Made by a program: the position numbers and the translations under genes
Notes under the pieces: generated by a model
What the model saw: only the letters and a program-made list of their open reading frames with translations
Databases searched by the model: none
Told to the model about the DNA's origin: nothing
Part shown: in pieces, positions 7,186 to 12,324 of the stretch
How the letters are laid out: each line of letters opens with the position of its first letter
How positions within the stretch are numbered: the stretch's first letter is position 1
Assembly (NCBI GenBank): GCA_041859375.1
Contig: JBHEKP010000226.1
Span: 1-16,143, forward strand
Length of the DNA stretch: 16,143 nucleotides
Direction: 5' to 3'
Source of the DNA: JBHEKP01 sp041859375
GTDB taxonomy: Bacteria > Hydrogenedentota > Hydrogenedentia > Hydrogenedentales > CAITNO01

Positions 7186-7210
7186 CAACCTTGCACGGAG
7201 GCCTGTGGTG

Positions 7211-8158
7211 ATGAAAGACAAGAGCCTGATGGTGTGCGCGCTCGCGGTGCTGGCTGCGCTGGCCCTTCCAATGTCCGCCTCCGCGCAGGAACCGGCGGCG
7301 GACGCGCCTGTCCAGACCGGCATGGGCCGCCATTTCGCCGCCACCGACTACACGGGGGGGAAGGTGTTCATCGTGTCGGCGGAGGGCAAGGTGGAGTGGG
7401 AATACGAGTCCGGCACCTGCAACGACCTGTGGGTGCTGCCCAACGGCAACCTGCTCTTCAACACCGGCAGGGGCGTGCGCGAGGTCAACCGCGCCAAGGA
7501 GACGGTGTTCAACTACGATTCCAACGGCGAGATTTTCGCGTGCCAGCGTCTGGCCAACGGCAACACCTTCATCGGCGAGTGCACCAACGGCCGCCTGATC
7601 GAGGTGGAGCCCTCCGGGAAGATCGCCTTTGAACTGCGGTTGGTGCCGGAGGGCACCGACGCGGGGCACATCTTCATGCGCAACGCCCGGAAACTGCAAA
7701 ACGGCAACTATCTGGTGGCCCATTCGGGGCAGGAGGTGGTGCGTGAATACGATCCCCAGGGGAAGGTGGTGATGGAGATTCCCGCGCCGGGCGGCCCCCA
7801 CAGCGCGGTGCGCACCCCCGAAGGCCACACCATCATTTCCTGCGGCGACATGCACAAGGAGGCGATGATTTTTGAGGTTGACAGGGACGGGAAAACGGTC
7901 TGGAAAATCACCCACGACGAGCTGCCCGGCATCCCGCTCAAGTTCATGTCGGGCTTCCACCGCCTGCCCAACGGCAACACGGTGATGACCAACTGGGTCG
8001 GCCATGGCGAATTCGGCAAGGCGCCCCATCTCATCGAGGTCACGCCGGACAAGAAAGTCGTGTGGACCTTCCAGGACCACAAGACCATGAAGACCCTCTC
8101 CAGTGTTCAGGTGCTCGACGTGCCCGGCGACGCGATCAAGGGCGACATCATCCACTAG
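7211..8158 (+). CDS. Secreted beta-propeller protein with repeated NGN blades
   Basis: The 315-residue product has a Sec signal peptide (about residues 1-26, ending SASAQE). The mature part is a repeat protein with blade phrases LPNGNLLFN, LANGNTFIGE, LQNGNYLVAH, PEGHTIISCG and LPNGNTVMTN. Each is followed by a strand of the EVxxxGKxVWE type, such as IEVEPSGKIAF, REYDPQGKVVMEI, FEVDRDGKTVWKI and IEVTPDKKVVWTF. This is a six-bladed propeller of the PQQ-like/arylsulfotransferase-like superfamily. No catalytic histidine set could be assigned with confidence, so I treat it as a binding or unknown-activity propeller. GGAGG at 7197-7201 fits the ATG at 7211; in-frame GTG codons at 7205 and 7208 are less likely starts. 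It probably follows the DUF456 gene in one operon and is not related in sequence family to the sugar operon downstream. Confidence 0.78.
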   Translation: MKDKSLMVCALAVLAALALPMSASAQEPAADAPVQTGMGRHFAATDYTGGKVFIVSAEGKVEWEYESGTCNDLWVLPNGNLLFNTGRGVREVNRAKETVFNYDSNGEIFACQRLANGNTFIGECTNGRLIEVEPSGKIAFELRLVPEGTDAGHIFMRNARKLQNGNYLVAHSGQEVVREYDPQGKVVMEIPAPGGPHSAVRTPEGHTIISCGDMHKEAMIFEVDRDGKTVWKITHDELPGIPLKFMSGFHRLPNGNTVMTNWVGHGEFGKAPHLIEVTPDKKVVWTFQDHKTMKTLSSVQVLDVPGDAIKGDIIH

Positions 8159-8172
8159 GCAAACCGCTTCCG

Positions 8173-8193
8173 GGGCGCGGTGCGTCCGCGCCC
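8173..8193 (+). terminator. GC-rich hairpin after the propeller gene, possible terminator
   Basis: GGGCGCGG (8173-8180) and CCGCGCCC (8186-8193) form a perfect 8-base stem with a 5-base loop, 14 bases after the stop codon at 8158. No T tract follows on the plus strand (AAAA is next), so it is not a classical intrinsic terminator. It could protect a transcript 3' end or assist Rho-dependent ending. Confidence 0.35.
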
Positions 8194-8313
8194 AAAACCG
8201 GCCCGCAGCGGCCCGCGCCGTGGCCCCGTCCGTGCTTGCGGCCGGCCGCCATCCCCGGACATCTCCGCCCTCTTGCCGCGAAAAACCGGCAATTTTTGGG
8301 GGTAATATCACGT

Positions 8314-8342
8314 TCGACTCCCCGGCGCGCCTTGGTTATAAT
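8314..8342 (+). promoter_or_regulatory. promoter of the VOC-dhaK-dhaL-aldolase-cupin unit
   Basis: A perfect -10 box TATAAT (8337-8342) is preceded after 17 bases by TCGACT (8314-8319, four of six to the -35 consensus). Transcription would start near 8349 and give a leader of about 60 bases before the ATG at 8412. This is the best promoter match in the GC-rich part of the window, and it sits in a 253-base gap (8159-8411) that otherwise holds only hairpins. Confidence 0.6.
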
Positions 8343-8350
8343 GGCCTGCT

Positions 8351-8377
8351 CCCGGTTTTGGGACCGGGGCGTGTTTT
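8351..8377 (+). promoter_or_regulatory. leader hairpin followed by a T run
   Basis: CCCGGT (8351-8356) pairs with ACCGGG (8363-8368) over a 6-base loop, and five T residues follow at 8373-8377. It lies at the very 5' end of the predicted transcript. The spacing between stem and T run (4 bases) makes it a poor terminator, but an attenuator or a stabilising 5' stem is possible. Confidence 0.3.
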
Positions 8378-8411
8378 TGAGGCATTGGCACGACAACAGG
8401 AGGCGAGGTTT

Positions 8412-8735
8412 ATGGCAGCGGCGCAGTTCCATCATTTCGGCGTTCCCACGAGCGTGAAGCGTGAGAATGAGAATTACATCGCGGGCGCGAAGGTGTATGT
8501 GACGGACCCGGAGGCGCACCCGTTCCGGGTGGAGTTTTTGCGGTTTGACGCGGACAGCCCGATGCCGCCGGAGATCATGAACGGCCCGCACGCGGCGTTT
8601 TTGGTGGACTCGCTGGACGAGGCGTTGGTCGGGCAGGAGGTGATTCTGCCGCCCTTCGACGCGACCTACGAGCTGCGCTGCGCCTTCATCAAGGATGGCG
8701 ACGCGGTGATCGAGGTGATGGAGAAGCGGTCCTGA
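8412..8735 (+). CDS. VOC-fold (glyoxalase/bleomycin-resistance-like) protein
   Basis: The 107-residue product starts at ATG 8412, with AGGAGG at 8398-8403 and 8 bases of spacing; upstream extensions of the frame cross the promoter and are rejected. It reads as a single vicinal-oxygen-chelate unit: FHHFGVPT at the start, YVTDPEAHPFRVEFLRF in the middle, GPHAAFLVDSLDEAL, then AFIKDGDAVIEVMEK at the end. His8, Glu41, His60 and Glu101 fall where glyoxalase-like proteins place their His/Glu metal ligands, so a metal site is plausible. VOC enzymes include glyoxalase I, isomerases, epimerases and dioxygenases. The sequence alone does not choose, but the position at the head of a sugar-kinase/aldolase unit suggests a carbohydrate isomerase or epimerase, or detoxification of a reactive aldehyde. 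It is 206 bases from dhaK, the gap being filled by two repeat copies. Confidence 0.72.
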   Translation: MAAAQFHHFGVPTSVKRENENYIAGAKVYVTDPEAHPFRVEFLRFDADSPMPPEIMNGPHAAFLVDSLDEALVGQEVILPPFDATYELRCAFIKDGDAVIEVMEKRS

Positions 8736-8745
8736 CGCTCCGGTG

Positions 8746-8780
8746 AACATCCCCCTAAATCCCCCTTCCAAGGGGGACTT
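8746..8780. repeat. dispersed C/G-run hairpin repeat, copy 1
   Basis: The unit has the form AACATCCCCCTAAA followed by a hairpin TCCCCCTT-CC-AAGGGGGA (8760-8777) and ACTT. Copy 2 at 8847-8880 and a degenerate copy at 12164-12196 share the outline. The 8-base perfect stem could also act on the mRNA between the VOC gene and dhaK. Confidence 0.7.
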
Positions 8781-8846
8781 AAGAAGGCGTTGTTCTGGCA
8801 TGTTGTTCACGTTTCAGCGTGTCCGGCGGGCCGTGGCACAGTTGAA

Positions 8847-8880
8847 AATATCCCCCTACCCCCCCGTTAAAGGGGGACTT
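8847..8880. repeat. dispersed C/G-run hairpin repeat, copy 2
   Basis: AATATCCCCCTA, then CCCCC-GTTAAA-GGGGG (8861-8876), then ACTT, in the same orientation as copy 1 and about 100 bases after it. The two copies differ mostly in the loop and the A/C positions before the stem. Such C-run/G-run elements are known as short interspersed repeats in many bacterial genomes; I cannot assign a named family. Confidence 0.7.
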
Positions 8881-8941
8881 TTGGCGATTAAACAGACACC
8901 TAACATGGTTTTTTGCGGTCAAACAGGAGGAGAAACACATC

Positions 8942-9943
8942 ATGGCGATGAAAAAACTGATTAACAGCCCGGAAAACCTGGTGCAGGAGCTGCTGGAGGG
9001 TTTTGTGCTGGCGAATCCGGGCAAGGTGGCGCTGGCGGGGAGCAACCTGGTGGTGCGCGCCACGCCGAAGTCCAAGGACAAGGTGGCGCTGGTGACGCTG
9101 GGCGGCAGCGGCCACGAGCCGGCGCTGAGCGGGTTTGTGGGCGCGGGCATGCTGGACATCAGCGTGCCGGGCGAGATTTTCGCCGCGCCGGGACCGCCCC
9201 GGGTGGTGGAGGCGCTGCGCCTCGCCGCGCGCGACGCGGGCATCCTCTTCGTGGTGCTGAACCATGCGGGCGACGTGATGTCGGCGAAGATTGCCATGGA
9301 CATGGCGAAGAAGGAAGGCATCAACATCAAACAGATCCTCACGCACGAGGACATTTCAGGCGGCCCCCGGGAAAACCCGGAGGAGCGGCGCGGGCTGGCG
9401 GGCTGCCTGCCGGTGATCAAGGTGGCGGGCGCGGCGGCGGAAAAGGGCTGTTCCCTGGACGAGTGCCTGGCCGTGGCCGAGCGCATGGAGCAGGGCATGG
9501 CCACGCTGGCCGTGGCGGTGGCCGGGGCCACGCACCCGAGCACGGGCGACGTGATCGCCGACATTCCCGACGGCGTGATGGTGGTGGGCATGGGCCAGCA
9601 CGGCGAGGCGGGCGGCGGCACCCAGCCGCTGAAGACGGCGGACGCCACGGCGGACATCATGGCGGCGGCGCTGCTGGAGGACATCCAGGCGCGGCCGGGC
9701 GACGAGGTGTTCGTGATGCTCAACGGCGTGGGCGCGACCACGCTGATGGAGCTGTACCTGGTGCTGCGGCGCGTCGGCCAGATTCTTGAGGGCCGGGGCA
9801 TCACCATGGCGCGGACGCTGGTGGGCGAGTACCTGACCGTGCAGGAAATGGGCGGCTTCCAGATGTGCATCGGCAAGCTGGACGCGGAACTGAAGGAACT
9901 GTGGGACGCGCCCTGCGCCTCCCCGGCCTGGACGGCGGTGTAG
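8942..9943 (+). CDS. dhaK: Dihydroxyacetone kinase subunit DhaK
   Basis: The 333-residue product matches the substrate-binding DhaK subunit along its whole length. KKLINSPENLVQELLEGF is the family opening. GGSGHEPALSGFVGAGMLD at 54-72 contains the substrate-site His58. GMGQHGEAG around His220 corresponds to the histidine that binds the ketone covalently as a hemiaminal. LNGVGATTLMELYL near 260 is the conserved late motif. DhaK holds dihydroxyacetone or related short ketoses while DhaL supplies the phosphate. Asp111 lies in NHAGD, where the E. coli enzyme has NYTGD, so the pocket may differ. ATG 8942 is preceded by AGGAGG at 8925-8930. The next gene is dhaL, three bases beyond the stop codon. 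No DhaM phosphotransferase subunit is in the window, so the phosphate donor (ATP or PTS) is open. Confidence 0.93.
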   Translation: MAMKKLINSPENLVQELLEGFVLANPGKVALAGSNLVVRATPKSKDKVALVTLGGSGHEPALSGFVGAGMLDISVPGEIFAAPGPPRVVEALRLAARDAGILFVVLNHAGDVMSAKIAMDMAKKEGINIKQILTHEDISGGPRENPEERRGLAGCLPVIKVAGAAAEKGCSLDECLAVAERMEQGMATLAVAVAGATHPSTGDVIADIPDGVMVVGMGQHGEAGGGTQPLKTADATADIMAAALLEDIQARPGDEVFVMLNGVGATTLMELYLVLRRVGQILEGRGITMARTLVGEYLTVQEMGGFQMCIGKLDAELKELWDAPCASPAWTAV

Positions 9944-9946
9944 GCC

Positions 9947-10588
9947 ATGGCGGGCATGGTGACACGGGACCATTTCGCGGCGATGCTGCGGCAGGCCGCC
10001 GCGGAAATCCGCGCCAACCACGAGCTGCTGGGCAAACTGGACTCGGTGGGCGGCGACGGCGACCACGGCACCACGATGGTGCGCGCCATGGGCCACCTGG
10101 AAAAGGCGGTGGACGCGGCCTCCGGCGGCCTGAAATCCCTGCTTCACGACGTGGGCTGGGGCATTCTGGGCGTGGACGGCGGGGCCACGGGCCCGCTGCT
10201 GGGCATGTTCTTCCTGTCCATGGCGGAATCGCTGGGCGAGGAGGAGGGGCTGGACCCGGCGGGGCTGGCGGCGCTGTTCGAGGCGGGGCTGGCGGGCGTG
10301 CGCGCCCAGACCAAGGCCCAGCCGGGCGACAAAACCATGCTCGACGCGCTGATTCCGGCGGTGGCGGCGCTTTCCGCCGCGGTGCCGGCGGGCCGGGAGG
10401 CGGCGGAGGCGCTGCGCCTGGCGGCGGAGGCCGCGGAGCTGGGCGCGGCGGCGACGAAAGACATGCAGGCGCGTTTTGGCCGCGCGCGGAACATCAAGGA
10501 ACAAAGCATCGGAACACAGGACCCGGGCGCCACGTCGGTGTCGCTCATATTCAGGGGCTTCATGAAAGGAATCGAATCTTATGCCTGA
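9947..10588 (+). CDS. dhaL: Dihydroxyacetone kinase subunit DhaL
   Basis: The 213-residue product is an all-helical DhaL nucleotide-binding subunit. LDSVGGDGDHGTTM carries the three magnesium-binding aspartates Asp32, Asp37 and Asp39 with the standard spacing. Further family blocks are GGATGPLLGMFF near 80, QPGDKTMLDALIPA near 125-138 and SIGTQDPGATSVSLIF near 186-202. In PTS-type systems a tightly held ADP here is rephosphorylated by DhaM; in ATP-type systems the domain exchanges nucleotide. Sequence alone does not decide between these. The start at 9947 is 3 bases past the dhaK stop codon without a strong ribosome-binding site, which points to translational coupling; an ATG at 9956 is an alternative. 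It overlaps the next gene by 8 bases. Confidence 0.93.
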   Translation: MAGMVTRDHFAAMLRQAAAEIRANHELLGKLDSVGGDGDHGTTMVRAMGHLEKAVDAASGGLKSLLHDVGWGILGVDGGATGPLLGMFFLSMAESLGEEEGLDPAGLAALFEAGLAGVRAQTKAQPGDKTMLDALIPAVAALSAAVPAGREAAEALRLAAEAAELGAAATKDMQARFGRARNIKEQSIGTQDPGATSVSLIFRGFMKGIESYA

Positions 10589-11465
10589 CGATGAAAAGAC
10601 CAAGGGCGCGTCCGAGGAAAAGAACTACGGCATCGGCATCCCCATGGAGACGCCCGGCTTCTTCCTGAAGGGGTCGGCCCACCTCAACTGGGGCATGAAA
10701 AACCGGCTCTCGCAAATCTTCAACCCGAAAAGCGGCCGCACGGTGATGCTCGCCTTCGACCACGGTTACATCATGGGGCCGACGACGGGCCTGGAGCGGA
10801 TCGACCTGGTGGTTCCGCCGCTCATCCCGCACGTGGACTGCCTGATGTGCACGCGGGGCGCGCTGCGCTCCTGCATCAACCCCGAGGTGCGCAAGCCCGT
10901 GGTGATGCGGTGCAGCACGGGCGCGACGGTGCTGCGCGAGCTGAGCAACGAGGTGATCGGCGTGACCGTGGAGGAGGCGGCGGCGCTGAACGCGGCGGCG
11001 GTGACGGCGCAGGCCTGCATCGGCGCGGAGTTCGAGCGCGAGACGCTGGACAACCTGGCCTACCTCATCAACGAGGGCAACCGCCTCGGCCTGCCCACCC
11101 TCGGCGTGACCGCGGTGGGCAAGGAAATGGTGCGCGACTCCCGCTACCTCGGGCTGGCGTGCCGCGTGATCGCGGAGCTGGGCGTCCACTTCGTGAAGAC
11201 CTACTACTGCGAGCCGGGCTTCGAGGAGGTGGTGGCCGGATGCCCCGTGCCGGTGGTGATCGCGGGCGGCAAGAAGCTGCCCGAGCTTGACGCGCTCAAG
11301 ATGGCTTACAAGGCTGTCGATCAGGGCGCGATGGGCGTGGACATGGGCCGCAACATCTTCGGCGCGGGCGATCCCTGCGCGATGGCGCAGGCCGTGGGCG
11401 CGGTGGTGCACAAGCTGGAGAAGCCGGAGCAGGCCTTCCAGATGTACAACGATCTCAAAGGCTAG
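10581..11465 (+). CDS. LsrF-like class I aldolase/thiolase (DhnA/DeoC superfamily)
   Basis: The 294-residue product is very close to LsrF, the 3-hydroxy-5-phosphonooxypentane-2,4-dione thiolase of autoinducer-2 breakdown. Shared blocks include LSQIFNPKSGRTVMLAFDHGY (about 45-63, with Asp60-His61), GPTTGLERIDL, LMCTRGALRS, GVTAVGKEMVRDSRYLGLA, VKTYYCEPGFE around Lys206 (the Schiff-base lysine position), PVVIAGGKKLPE and QGAMGVDMGRNIF. LsrF acts on a phosphorylated C5 diketone; relatives are fructose-bisphosphate and related class I aldolases. No lsrK, lsrG or lsr transporter is nearby; the kinase next door is DhaKL. That makes an aldolase acting on a C1-phosphorylated ketose at least as likely as AI-2 catabolism, so I leave the symbol blank. 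AAAGGA at 10564-10569 precedes the ATG, which lies inside the end of dhaL (8-base overlap). Confidence 0.9.
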   Translation: MPDDEKTKGASEEKNYGIGIPMETPGFFLKGSAHLNWGMKNRLSQIFNPKSGRTVMLAFDHGYIMGPTTGLERIDLVVPPLIPHVDCLMCTRGALRSCINPEVRKPVVMRCSTGATVLRELSNEVIGVTVEEAAALNAAAVTAQACIGAEFERETLDNLAYLINEGNRLGLPTLGVTAVGKEMVRDSRYLGLACRVIAELGVHFVKTYYCEPGFEEVVAGCPVPVVIAGGKKLPELDALKMAYKAVDQGAMGVDMGRNIFGAGDPCAMAQAVGAVVHKLEKPEQAFQMYNDLKG

Positions 11466-11485
11466 CAAGCCGGGAGGTTTTACCC

Positions 11486-12154
11486 ATGGAAATCAGCAGA
11501 CGGGCGATGCTCGGCGGCATGGCGGCGGCCACCGCCGGGTCCCTGGTGACGGGCGCGGCGGGCGCCGCGCCGAAGAAGGAGCAGAAAGTGAAAAAGTACC
11601 CCAACGAGCATTATTACAAGGCCGACGGAACCTTCGATCAGGAGGCGGCGAAGGCGGCCTACTACGAGATGTTTGAGGCCTTCGGCTACCCCATGTGTGA
11701 CCGGCTCAAATCGGCGGACTTCTGGGTGGCGGAATTCGGGCTTGGCAAATTCGCCGAGGTGGGCATGGCCGGCATCTTCTGGGTGAACAACCAGAAGGAC
11801 AACTATTTCGGCCACGAGATTTACCTGCTGCCGGGCCAGATGATTCCCGAGCACAAGCATGTGAAAACCGAATTCGCCCCGAAGATGGAGGCCTGGCAGC
11901 CCCGCCACGGCTGGATTTACATCTACGGCGAGGGCACGCCCACGCCCGGCGTCGATGCGCGCATTCCCGAATCGCACAAGGAGTGCGCCGTGGCGCGCAC
12001 CGAGGTGAAGCTGATGCCCGGCGAGGTGGGCCAGCTTGCGGGCGCGGAGCAGTGGCACTGGATGATGGCCCCCGAGGGTGCCATCGTCACCGAGTACGCC
12101 ACGTACCATGACGGCGCGGGGCTCCGCTTCAGCCACCCGAAGGCAAAGCTGTAG
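11486..12154 (+). CDS. Tat-exported cupin, D-lyxose ketol-isomerase-like
   Basis: The 222-residue product begins MEISRRAMLGG, a twin-arginine motif (Arg5, Arg6), followed by an alanine-rich hydrophobic stretch ending GAAGAA at about residue 29, so Tat export of a folded metalloprotein is likely. The mature domain is a cupin of the D-lyxose isomerase type: IPEHKHVKTEFAPKMEAW gives His123, His125 and Glu135; GWIYIYGEG follows, and His191 in QWHWMMAPEGA supplies the last ligand. This H-x-H, E, H set with this spacing is that of manganese D-lyxose isomerases, which convert D-lyxose to D-xylulose and also accept mannose. ATG 11486 follows GGGAGG at 11472-11477 and lies 20 bases after the aldolase stop codon. 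It is the last gene of the unit. An exported isomerase in an operon with cytosolic enzymes is unusual. Confidence 0.82.
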   Translation: MEISRRAMLGGMAAATAGSLVTGAAGAAPKKEQKVKKYPNEHYYKADGTFDQEAAKAAYYEMFEAFGYPMCDRLKSADFWVAEFGLGKFAEVGMAGIFWVNNQKDNYFGHEIYLLPGQMIPEHKHVKTEFAPKMEAWQPRHGWIYIYGEGTPTPGVDARIPESHKECAVARTEVKLMPGEVGQLAGAEQWHWMMAPEGAIVTEYATYHDGAGLRFSHPKAKL

Positions 12155-12163
12155 TAAGTAAGA

Positions 12164-12196
12164 AACATTTCCCCTGAATATCCCTCAAAGGGGACT
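12164..12196. repeat. degenerate copy 3 of the C/G-run repeat
   Basis: AACATTTCCCCTGAATATCC then CTCAAAGGGGACT keeps the opening AACAT, the C run, the G run and the ACT end of the copies at 8746 and 8847, but the stem is shorter and imperfect. It begins 9 bases after the cupin stop codon and may serve as the mRNA 3' structure of the operon. Confidence 0.5.
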
Positions 12197-12212
12197 CAAG
12201 GGGTCAGTGTGA

Positions 12213-12248
12213 ATCGGACGGATCGGTCGGATCCGTCCGATCTGTCGG
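12213..12248. repeat. four tandem 9-base units forming an inverted repeat
   Basis: Four consecutive units read ATCGGACGG, ATCGGTCGG, ATCCGTCCG and ATCTGTCGG (pattern ATC-N-G-N-C-N-G). Units 1 and 3 also form an 11-base perfect inverted repeat (12213-12223 with 12231-12241, 7-base loop). The array lies in the 170-base gap between the cupin gene and the large secreted gene at 12325; the rest of that gap shows no convincing promoter. Confidence 0.75.
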
Positions 12249-12324
12249 ATGGAATACTTTGACGGACCCGTCCCCCCGGGATGGATGCCGCCTTGTTTGC
12301 CCCTTTGTTTGAATGGAGGTTGCC

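Noticed and set aside
7154..8311. 385-codon minus-strand open frame
   Set aside because: Antisense shadow of the secreted propeller gene; composition is non-protein-like.
8746..8880. CRISPR array
   Set aside because: Only two imperfect copies with a hairpin of C and G runs, no regular spacers and no cas genes.
8779..10603. Overlapping long minus-strand open frames opposite dhaK and dhaL
   Set aside because: Ser/Ala/Arg- or His/Arg-rich shadows; the plus strand encodes unmistakable DhaK and DhaL.
10581..11465. Calling the gene lsrF and the region an AI-2 operon
   Set aside because: No lsrK, lsrG, lsrR or lsr transporter is present and the kinase is DhaKL, so the symbol would overstate the evidence.
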